Program-made: the position numbers and the translations under genes
Notes under the pieces: generated by a model
Databases searched by the model: none
What the model was told of the DNA's origin: nothing
What the model saw: the letters and a program-made list of their open reading frames with translations, nothing else
NCBI RefSeq assembly: GCF_009725165.1
Contig: NZ_WNZW01000002.1
Span: 496,001 to 560,000 of the forward strand
Length of the DNA: 64,000 nt
Origin: Paenibacillus woosongensis
Lineage (GTDB): Bacteria > Bacillota > Bacilli > Paenibacillales > Paenibacillaceae
Direction of reading: 5' to 3'
Shown here: in pieces, positions 19,260 to 26,067 of the stretch
Layout of the letters: every line of letters starts with the position of its first letter
How positions within the stretch are numbered: position 1 is the stretch's first letter

Positions 19260-19658
19260 TTAATCGCCGGAATTAAACAATGAGGCTACCCAGTAAATGC
19301 TTCGCTGAGAAACCTGCTGCAGCAAATTCGCGGCCTTATCGGCGAAGCGGTCTACCGGCGCTTGCTCGGGCTCGGGCAGCAGCAGGCTGTCCGGAGTTTG
19401 CAGACGCTCGGGGGTTTCAAGGGGGGGAGCTGCCGCCCTTGGTGGCTCATTTTCCTGGGGCCGCCTCTCCCAAAGCCCTTCCCGGTCAGCCTGAACCCGC
19501 CCGGTTTCTTCATCAACCTGGTCATACTGCCGGCCGCTTACGGCAGAGACAGGATTGTATATGCGGTTCGTCCCCGTCTCCGCCAGCTGCATGCCAAACG
19601 TTATGCCCGCTACGAGCAGTAATCCGTAGAACAATGCTTTTCTCGTCGTACGTGACAA
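19260..19658 (-). CDS. yqxA: YqxA family protein (DUF3679)
   Basis: A 132-residue protein with one N-terminal membrane segment (KALFYGLLLVAGITFGMQLA) and a Pro/Glu-rich outer region. The length, topology and position directly after spoIIP match YqxA of the Bacillus gpr-spoIIP-yqxA-lepA cluster. Its function is unknown, though it is probably linked to sporulation by context. The TTG start follows AAGGGGGG. In this genome the next minus-strand gene is a LacI regulator rather than lepA. Confidence 0.8.
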   Translation of the reverse strand: MSRTTRKALFYGLLLVAGITFGMQLAETGTNRIYNPVSAVSGRQYDQVDEETGRVQADREGLWERRPQENEPPRAAAPPLETPERLQTPDSLLLPEPEQAPVDRFADKAANLLQQVSQRSIYWVASLFNSGD

Positions 19659-19680
19659 TGAGATCCCCCCTTACTATTTC

Positions 19681-20973
19681 TCACCCCGCGGGATGTTTCG
19701 ACGCGGCCTGCTTCTGCCCGTCCTTCTGCGGCGGCTGTCCCTTTGTCAGCGAGCCGGCCTTCTCCGCTTCCTGGCCTTCCCAATAAATATCCGCGATGAT
19801 CCCGGCCAGCACTCCGGCGGTTCGCTCCAGTTCCTCCCGGGTGTTGTCGATCCCGCCAATTTCGATTAGTACGCTTTGCGGCGAAAGCGACTGATTGTAT
19901 TCCCCGTTCCCTTGGGAAGAAGTCTTGCCCCATATCCCCCTGGATATTCCGGGATAGGATCTCTCAAGACGCTCGTGGATCGAGCTGGCAAAAGCCTCAT
20001 TTTCCCGCCAATTTTCGTTCCCATGTCCGATAATGAAATAAACCTGCGCATAAGACACCCCGTCGATCGTCGTCGTCGTTTTATCATGCCGCTGCGAATC
20101 CCGGTGGATATCGATAAAATATTGCAGCTGCCCGTTTTGGGACATCGCTTCCTTCACGGTCTGCCTCGAGTATTTATAAGAGTAGTTGTAACTGTAATTT
20201 TGCACGGTTGCCGCGTAATTCTCATAAGCATGGAGCGTAGCCACACCCTTGCGTTCCAGCGCTTTGGCCAGTGCGTCTCCGACCAGTCCCACGTTCATCA
20301 TATCTTTAGATGAGCTCGGATTGGTTGAATCTATGCCGAGAACCGGGTTAAACGATTCCTGCGGGTGTGAATGATAGACCATGACGATATTTTTATGGCC
20401 CGGCTGAATCGGCGGCTCGTCCTCCCCCTTAGCATCCGCTTCCGGGGCTGACGGCTGAACCGGCTCCACATCGGGCTCCTGGCCGTGATCTGCCTCGGGA
20501 TGATCCGGACCGCTCCCGTCCGCGCCAGCCCCTGGCCGATAATCCTCCGGTGCCTGTACCGTCTTATTCCCCGATCCTGTGCGCAGCAGTATCGGACTAT
20601 CTGCGCCAAGGCCTGGCACTTCGCGGGCTACCAGACTCTTGGGATCGGACGGATTCACATCCGTCAGCAGCTGGACTACGAAATTCGTCATCTGTTTACC
20701 CGAAAATGAGCTCATTTCTTTTTCTGGCACCATATGAGGCAATTCCATGCCCACCATACTGATAAAGAACCGGCTTGATAAGGAAGAAGCCAGTCCTTTC
20801 ATGGATGAGACCGGAGAAGTATTCAGCTGTTTTTCCGCAATTCCCCCTACGCCAAGCAGCAGGAAGAAAATGACCGACAACACCGACAGTAGCAGAAATG
20901 TCTGTCCCATAGCAAGCATGCGCATCAGATTATGTCGCATTCGGCCGACATTCCAAGTTCTAAACCATCTCAT
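19681..20973 (-). CDS. spoIIP: Stage II sporulation protein P (SpoIIP)
   Basis: A membrane-anchored cell-wall amidase/endopeptidase that works with SpoIID and SpoIIM in engulfment. One transmembrane helix is near the N-terminus (FLLLSVLSVIFFLLLGVGGI). An acidic Pro/Glu/Asp-rich linker follows at about 150-200, then the amidase domain with VYHSHPQESF, FIDIHRDSQ and SVLIEIGGIDNT, which carry the zinc and catalytic residues. The ATG at 20973 has AAAGGAGG ten bases upstream. The longer frame from 21003 would start upstream of this site. It lies between gpr and yqxA. Confidence 0.95.
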   Translation of the reverse strand: MRWFRTWNVGRMRHNLMRMLAMGQTFLLLSVLSVIFFLLLGVGGIAEKQLNTSPVSSMKGLASSLSSRFFISMVGMELPHMVPEKEMSSFSGKQMTNFVVQLLTDVNPSDPKSLVAREVPGLGADSPILLRTGSGNKTVQAPEDYRPGAGADGSGPDHPEADHGQEPDVEPVQPSAPEADAKGEDEPPIQPGHKNIVMVYHSHPQESFNPVLGIDSTNPSSSKDMMNVGLVGDALAKALERKGVATLHAYENYAATVQNYSYNYSYKYSRQTVKEAMSQNGQLQYFIDIHRDSQRHDKTTTTIDGVSYAQVYFIIGHGNENWRENEAFASSIHERLERSYPGISRGIWGKTSSQGNGEYNQSLSPQSVLIEIGGIDNTREELERTAGVLAGIIADIYWEGQEAEKAGSLTKGQPPQKDGQKQAASKHPAG

Positions 20974-21217
20974 TTTGTGAAGCCCTCCTTTAGCCGAAAC
21001 CACTTTCTATATTCCAAATCTATGAACCTATCCCGGCAAGTAGAACTCTTACTCTCACAAAAAAATAAAGTCCGCTAGATTGCGAACTTCATAGGATCGG
21101 ATTAGTACCGGACACAAAAGAAAACCCCACTTGAAAGGAACCGGCCATCCGCCCATGAACGGGCGGATTTCGATCCGTCTTCCAAATGAAGCATCTCTCT
21201 TTGCTGCGTATCAGCTT

Positions 21218-22231
21218 TTAATGAGTATGTGCAGCGACATTATCTTTGTCTACGGCCTGATGCAAGGAAATATTCAGTCCGGTGGCAATAACGTTGGCGA
21301 TGTCCTCGATAAACTCATCAATTTCCTTTGGCGTCACAATAAGATCATGGCCCAATGGTTCAAGCACCTCTTTGACTAATCCCAATCGCTCGCCTTCGTT
21401 AAGCTCTGTCAGCAGCCCCATGATCCGTTTGGTGTTGCTCTGTTCGCTTCCATTCTCTGCGTTGAAATGGGACATCATCATATCGAGCGCGTTATTGACG
21501 ATCGTCGACGCATAGCATACGGTTGGAACCCCAATCGCAATGCAGGGAACGCCGAGAATTTCCTTCGTCAGCCCTTTGCGTTTATTGCCGATGCCCGAGC
21601 CCGGATGAATGCCGATATCGGCGATTTGAATCGTCGTGTTGACCCGCTCCAGGGAACGGGAAGCCAGCGCATCTATGGCGATGATCACGTCGGGTTTCGT
21701 ACGGTCGACGATCCCTTGTACGATTTCGCTGGATTCAATTCCCGTGATGCCCAGCACACCCGGAGCGATCGCACTAACCTCGCGGTACCCTGGGGCCACC
21801 TGGTCCGGCGTCAGCTCGAAATAATGCCGGGTCACGATGACATTCTCCACAACCAGTGGTCCGAGAGCGTCGGGCGTAACGTTCCAGTTGCCCAGACCGA
21901 CAATGAGGATCGTAGCACCGGGGCCGATACCGATTTTACTCAGAAAGGCAATGAATTCCTTGGCAAAAGCGGCGGACACCCTTTCCTGCAGCTCGCTGTC
22001 ATGACTGCGCAGACCGGGAACCTCCAGGGTAACGTAATGGCCGACCAGCCGGCCGATTTGACGTGAAGCCCGCTCGTCCTCCACGTCCAGACGAGTGATT
22101 TTAATCCCGTTTTGCTCTTCAACATCTTCATGAATCCCGGTCACCGGCCCGCCGTGAACCGTCTCTGCGAGCTCTTTAGACTCTACTGCCAAATCCGTAC
22201 GAACCGAATATTTCCGTAAATCCAGATTCAT
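21218..22231 (-). CDS. gpr: Germination protease Gpr (SASP protease)
   Basis: An aspartic-type protease (family A25) that degrades small acid-soluble spore proteins during germination. It is made as a zymogen in the forespore; the N-terminal MNLDLRKYSVRTDLAVES resembles the propeptide and its processing site. Family blocks include ILIVGLGNWNVTPDALGP, IIAIDALASRSLERVNTT and IQIADIGIHPGSGIGNKRKG. GGGAGG lies upstream of the ATG. A sigma-G-like promoter is visible. A weak inverted repeat (ATCCGCCC/GGGCGGAT, near 21148-21170) follows the gene. It is divergent from rpsT. Confidence 0.96.
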   Translation of the reverse strand: MNLDLRKYSVRTDLAVESKELAETVHGGPVTGIHEDVEEQNGIKITRLDVEDERASRQIGRLVGHYVTLEVPGLRSHDSELQERVSAAFAKEFIAFLSKIGIGPGATILIVGLGNWNVTPDALGPLVVENVIVTRHYFELTPDQVAPGYREVSAIAPGVLGITGIESSEIVQGIVDRTKPDVIIAIDALASRSLERVNTTIQIADIGIHPGSGIGNKRKGLTKEILGVPCIAIGVPTVCYASTIVNNALDMMMSHFNAENGSEQSNTKRIMGLLTELNEGERLGLVKEVLEPLGHDLIVTPKEIDEFIEDIANVIATGLNISLHQAVDKDNVAAHTH

Positions 22232-22265
22232 CTGAGGAAGACCTCCCTTTTACGTTATCATCTTA

Positions 22266-22295
22266 TATTGTGCGGGAGGATGATAGACATTATGC
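22266..22295 (-). promoter_or_regulatory. Sigma-G/F-type promoter of gpr
   Basis: On the minus strand GCATA (22291-22295), 18-base spacer, CACAATA (22266-22272), which matches the forespore consensus GHATR-N17/18-CATNHTA at all but one -10 position. The known forespore expression of gpr in Bacillus agrees. Confidence 0.65.
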
Positions 22296-22320
22296 AGGTC
22301 TTTTCTTTACAATGAATTTA

Positions 22321-22349
22321 TTGCATTTTGCCTTACTGCGTGATAAAAT
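22321..22349 (+). promoter_or_regulatory. Promoter of rpsT
   Basis: TTGCAT (22321-22326), 17-base spacer, TAAAAT (22344-22349), about 55 bases before the start codon. Confidence 0.7.
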
Positions 22350-22403
22350 ATTTTAAGTTGTGAATCATCTGGGATGATATTTGCTTTACAGGAGGTGAAT
22401 GCA

Positions 22404-22676
22404 ATGCCAAACATTAAATCCGCTATCAAACGCGTAAAAACTAACGACAAACGCCGTGCTCTGAACGCTTCGCAAAAGTCCGCTTTGCGTACTGCTGTTA
22501 AAGCTGCCGACACTGCGCTGGTCAACAATGAAGTAGAAGTAGCTAAAACAGCTTTCGCTGCAGCTGCTAAGAAATTGGACAAAGCCGTTACTAAAGGCTT
22601 GATCCACAAGAACGCTGCTGCCCGCAAGAAATCCCGCTTGGCTAAAAAATTGAACGCCCTTACGTCCCAAGCGTAA
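22404..22676 (+). CDS. rpsT: 30S ribosomal protein S20
   Basis: A 90-residue basic helical protein binding 16S rRNA. It starts [18 protein letters not shown] and has the typical [21 protein letters not shown] ending. The ATG at 22404 has AGGAGGTG upstream; the frame from 22374 would start upstream of this site. It is transcribed alone, divergent from gpr and convergent with holA, with its own promoter and a strong terminator. Its place next to holA is conserved in Bacilli. Confidence 0.98.
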   Translation: MPNIKSAIKRVKTNDKRRALNASQKSALRTAVKAADTALVNNEVEVAKTAFAAAAKKLDKAVTKGLIHKNAAARKKSRLAKKLNALTSQA

Positions 22677-22706
22677 GCGCCGTTATTTATAAACTTAAGC
22701 TCAAGA

Positions 22707-22736
22707 AGACCTGAACATCACTGTTCAGGTCTTTTT
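22707..22736 (+). terminator. Terminator of rpsT
   Basis: A 10-bp perfect stem AGACCTGAAC/GTTCAGGTCT with a 6-base loop, followed by TTTTT. Confidence 0.92.
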
Positions 22737-22778
22737 GGTATGCTTTATAAGATAAGATGGTTCCCGACATTTGCTTCA

Positions 22779-23798
22779 TTATGCACCCAGACGCAGCAAA
22801 AACAGCTCAATCCCGAGCACCTTGTCGATCCCCCCGCTCTTCATTTGGTGATCCAGCTGCGCTAGCTCGGACAACACCTGGCGCAGCTTGGCCGTCTCAA
22901 ACCTCCGGGCCTGCTCGCCGGCGATTTTCACCGCATAAGGATGGAGCCCCAGCTGCGAAGCCATTTGCTGCTGGGAATAACTCTGCCGCCCGAGTTCTTT
23001 TACCTGCAGCATAATCCGAAATTGACGGGCAATGAGCGCCGCGATTTTGATCGGTTCCTCGCGCTGCTTCAGCAGCTCATAAAAGATGTCCAGCGCCTGC
23101 TCGAGCTTAAGGCCCGCAATGCATTCCACCATGGCGAATACGTTTTGCTCCGTCGTACGCGCTACCAGCTGCGCTATGGCGGACTCATCGATAACGCCGC
23201 CATTCCCCGCATACAGACACAGCTTGTCCAGCTCTACGGCCAATGCAGCCATTTGCACGCCGCTGGCGGCGATTAGCGCATCAGCCGCCTCCCGGCTCAT
23301 GGTGCAGCCTCGTTTCTCCGCCTGCTTGACCGCCCATGCCGCCAGTTCTCCGCTGCCCATTGGCATAAACGAGAGCACCGTACCCGCCGTCTTGATCGCC
23401 TTGACGATCTTCTTGCGCTCATCGAGCTTCTCGCCTTGAACGACGAAGACAAGTACGCTGTGCTCGGCTGGATTCGCCATGTATGCCGTTAAAGAATCCA
23501 GCCTGTGCTCCACCTTGCCCCCGTCCTTACCCGCCGTGAACACAGAAGCGTCCTTGACCACGATCAGCTTCCTCGGTACCAGAAACGGCAAAGTCTCCGC
23601 CTCCTCAATGACCGCTTCAATCGGCGTTTCGCTCAAATCAAAAGCAGCCATAGCAAAATCGCGCTGCTCCTTATCGACGACATGCTTCTCAAGCAAAGCG
23701 ATGAATTCGTTGATTTGGTATTTTTCCGTCCCATAACATACATATAAAGGGGAGACTCGCCCCTGTTTTATATCCTTGATCGCCGTTTTGATATCCAC
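22779..23798 (-). CDS. holA: DNA polymerase III delta subunit
   Basis: The clamp-loader delta subunit (YqeN in Bacillus), which opens the beta clamp. It is 339 residues, with the AAA+-like N-terminal part SPLYVCYGTEKYQINEF, the middle LVFVVQGEKLDERKKIVKAI and the C-terminal collar domain (EEPIKIAALIARQFRIMLQVKEL, LGLHPYAVKIAGEQARRF). The GTG start has AGAGGGG upstream. Being adjacent to rpsT and near comEC is the conserved order. Confidence 0.95.
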   Translation of the reverse strand: MDIKTAIKDIKQGRVSPLYVCYGTEKYQINEFIALLEKHVVDKEQRDFAMAAFDLSETPIEAVIEEAETLPFLVPRKLIVVKDASVFTAGKDGGKVEHRLDSLTAYMANPAEHSVLVFVVQGEKLDERKKIVKAIKTAGTVLSFMPMGSGELAAWAVKQAEKRGCTMSREAADALIAASGVQMAALAVELDKLCLYAGNGGVIDESAIAQLVARTTEQNVFAMVECIAGLKLEQALDIFYELLKQREEPIKIAALIARQFRIMLQVKELGRQSYSQQQMASQLGLHPYAVKIAGEQARRFETAKLRQVLSELAQLDHQMKSGGIDKVLGIELFLLRLGA

Positions 23799-23959
23799 TC
23801 GGCTTCCCCTCTCATCTCACCAATAGTCCCTGGCAGGCAGTACTTCTATATTCGCTCCTGCCATTTATGCACCGTAATACTATGATACTGTGAAATCCAG
23901 GTTTCGTCCAAACGCATTTGCCGAACCCCGGACATACAGCGGCGCTTCCGCCGGCACAG

Positions 23960-24001
23960 ACAAACAAAGGGACCTCCGCCGCAGGCGAACAGGTCCCTTT
24001 G
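23960..24001 (-). terminator. Terminator after the sigma/anti-sigma operon
   Basis: An 11-bp perfect stem (23965-23975 with 23991-24001) with extra inner pairing, followed on the minus strand by TTTGTCTGTG. The T run is imperfect. The rest of the 340-base gap (23799-24138) shows no gene, and the small yqzM gene found here in Bacillus was not recognised. Confidence 0.65.
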
Positions 24002-24138
24002 TCCCGAAGCATCTATATAAACGCGGGCTGAAAAGCTCTAGAAACTTTCCCGCCGGCGGTCATACGACGTTCAGGCTGATTCTCTTTATGTCTCTTATAT
24101 TTATAACCTATTCCATATCTCTTCAAATCGTGCTGCTC

Positions 24139-25365
24139 TTATTTATTTTGAGAAGAATTTTCCGCATCCGCCGCCGCTTTAACCTGTACGGTATGCTTTA
24201 CAACGCTGCCGTCCACATCCGTCTCATAGGTAAACTTCGTGCCATCGCTGGACCATTGGCCTTTAAGCCATGTACCGCTAACCTGTTCTTCCTTAACGAG
24301 AACGTACTCCTCAGCATTAACCTGGTAAATGGACAGATGATTCCCCATTAGGACAGCCTGGTATGCTCCATCCGGAGAACCCCATTCTTCCGGAATAGCA
24401 GCAATGCCGTATGGAATAGCCGGAGCTTCTGGCGAAGATCCCTGCATGTCAGGTGCCATTGGAGTCATTTCCATGCGCTGATCAGCCACATCCCCATGGT
24501 TCGCAGGACTGCCCGCAGCCGGCGCTCCTTCGTCCGGATTCTCCTCGGCTGCTCCGTTATGTTGTACTGAGCGACTGTCAGCGCCACCCGAATAATCAGC
24601 TGTCGGAAGACCCGCCCCTCCCCCGAATCCCATATTTGCATCTGCGTTGCTTCCGGAGGATGCATCCTTATTTTCCCCATCGTGCTTCAAATTGGCTCTC
24701 TTCTCTGGAGCAGAAGCTCCTGGCGAAGGGGACTGACCGTTGCCGGTAAGAGAGTCCGCGTCTCCTGCACTGTCCGGGCTTGCTTTTTGAGCTGCATCTG
24801 GATTCTCGGTCTTTTCTGGAGAAGCTTGGTTCTCGGCTTCCTCCGAGCTCTGCGCCGCAAACGGATCGCCTGAAAACAGTTGATTCAAAGATTCCGCGCT
24901 ATCGTTAGCCGTCGATAATTCCGCGTTGGGAATCGTCCGCGGCTCATATTGCGTAATGAAAATACCCAATATGACCGCCGCTGCAACCGTGCCGAAAATT
25001 CCCGTCCGGAATCTGCGGCTGCGCTGCGCCGCCTTGCTATCGCTTCTGCTGCGCAAGCTGCTCGGACTGGCCGCTGCCGACGCGGCTACCGATCCCAGGA
25101 TGCCATCGTCCTCCACTGCACTCCCCTCTTCAAGGCGGGCCCGGTCAATCTCATCCAATTGCGGCATGATCCGGTCAACAAGGCTAAAGCGCGGGGCTAC
25201 ATCCGGAAGCTCGCTGAGTTTTGCCGACAACTCGTTCAGAAGCTCAAATTCCTTGGCACAATCACTGCATTCACGAATATGCTCGAATAGCAAAGAGGTT
25301 TCCTCGTCATTTAAATCATGGTCGATATACCGGTGCATCCATTCCACCACCTCCGCGCACTTCAT
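24139..25365 (-). CDS. Zinc-finger anti-sigma factor, membrane-bound
   Basis: Cognate inhibitor of the ECF sigma factor encoded just upstream. The N-terminal zf-HC2 domain shows HIRECSDC (His-x3-Cys-x2-Cys) at about residues 29-36 with the upstream Cys3. One transmembrane helix (TGIFGTVAAAVILGIFITQY) is at about residue 120. A long low-complexity Ser/Pro/Ala/Asn outer region follows, and the last 90 residues (SPDGAYQAVLMGNHLSIYQV onwards) look like a small beta-rich sensor domain. The ATG overlaps the sigma stop (ATGA), which suggests translational coupling. The signal sensed is unknown. Confidence 0.85.
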   Translation of the reverse strand: MKCAEVVEWMHRYIDHDLNDEETSLLFEHIRECSDCAKEFELLNELSAKLSELPDVAPRFSLVDRIMPQLDEIDRARLEEGSAVEDDGILGSVAASAAASPSSLRSRSDSKAAQRSRRFRTGIFGTVAAAVILGIFITQYEPRTIPNAELSTANDSAESLNQLFSGDPFAAQSSEEAENQASPEKTENPDAAQKASPDSAGDADSLTGNGQSPSPGASAPEKRANLKHDGENKDASSGSNADANMGFGGGAGLPTADYSGGADSRSVQHNGAAEENPDEGAPAAGSPANHGDVADQRMEMTPMAPDMQGSSPEAPAIPYGIAAIPEEWGSPDGAYQAVLMGNHLSIYQVNAEEYVLVKEEQVSGTWLKGQWSSDGTKFTYETDVDGSVVKHTVQVKAAADAENSSQNK

Positions 25366-25910
25366 CCTGATACACCACCTTTCTGATAATCTTGGAGTAA
25401 ATGCTGAAGCTGCTGCCTTGCCCTGAATAAATACGATTTCACCGTATTCAATGGCAAATTCAAACTATCAGCGATTTCGTTATACGAAAAGTCCTGCAAA
25501 TACCGCAGCACCACAACGGAGCGATGATGTTCGGGAAGCTGATCGATCGCTTTGCGGATATCCTGCGCAATATAACCGGACATCACTTCACGCTCGACAT
25601 TATCCTTGCCTTCGAACACGATCTCGTGCTCTTCAATCGATACCGTTGGTTTTTTTCTGCGAAACTTGTCGATGCAGATATTTGTCACAATCCGCTGCAC
25701 CCAGGTTTTGAATTGGGCCTTTTCCTCATAAGTGTCGATTTTCGTATAAATCCGGATCAGCGCTTCCTGGGCTGCGTCATGCGCATCCTGTTCATCATTT
25801 AAAATATAATAGGCCGTGCGATATACTTGATTTTCTATTTCTCGCAATAGGGTGATTAGAGCGTCGCGATCGCCCGTTTGAGCGGCTCTGATGAGTTCCT
25901 GCTCCACCAC
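25362..25910 (-). CDS. ECF RNA polymerase sigma factor (SigW-like)
   Basis: A 182-residue sigma-70 of the extracytoplasmic function type. Region 2 includes AYYILNDEQDAHDAAQEALIRI and FKTWVQRIVTNICIDKFRRKK; region 4 includes LPEHHRSVVVLRYLQDFSYNEI with the helix-turn-helix LNLPLNTVKSYLFRARQQL. The start is GTG after AAGGGGGAG. The pair sits between comEC and holA, where Bacillus has no sigma factor. An ECF-like promoter upstream suggests autoregulation. The regulon may be cell envelope stress (inference). Confidence 0.93.
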   Translation of the reverse strand: MVEQELIRAAQTGDRDALITLLREIENQVYRTAYYILNDEQDAHDAAQEALIRIYTKIDTYEEKAQFKTWVQRIVTNICIDKFRRKKPTVSIEEHEIVFEGKDNVEREVMSGYIAQDIRKAIDQLPEHHRSVVVLRYLQDFSYNEIADSLNLPLNTVKSYLFRARQQLQHLLQDYQKGGVSG

Positions 25911-25939
25911 AAAGGCTCCCCCTTCCTTGCAACCTTACA

Positions 25940-25966
25940 GACGATATCGACAGGCGATATGTTGCA
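25940..25966 (-). promoter_or_regulatory. Putative autoregulated ECF promoter
   Basis: On the minus strand TGCAAC (25961-25966), 17-base spacer, CGTC (25940-25943). AAC in the -35 and CGTC in the -10 are the hallmarks of ECF promoters. It lies about 30 bases from the sigma start. Confidence 0.5.
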
Positions 25967-26067
25967 ATGTTGTTACTATTTTTTGTTAGAAATTTTTAGT
26001 AGTAAAGTCTTACGTTATCCTATAAAGCCTGAATCTCACCTAAGAATACCAGAAAAAGCGAAGCCCG

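Noticed and set aside
21148-21170. ATCCGCCC/GGGCGGAT hairpin after gpr as a terminator
   Set aside because: The stem is good but no T run follows on the minus strand; it is only mentioned with gpr.
23812-24012. Small frame between holA and the anti-sigma gene as a possible yqzM
   Set aside because: The sequence does not resemble YqzM, has no clear ribosome site and overlaps the terminator hairpin.
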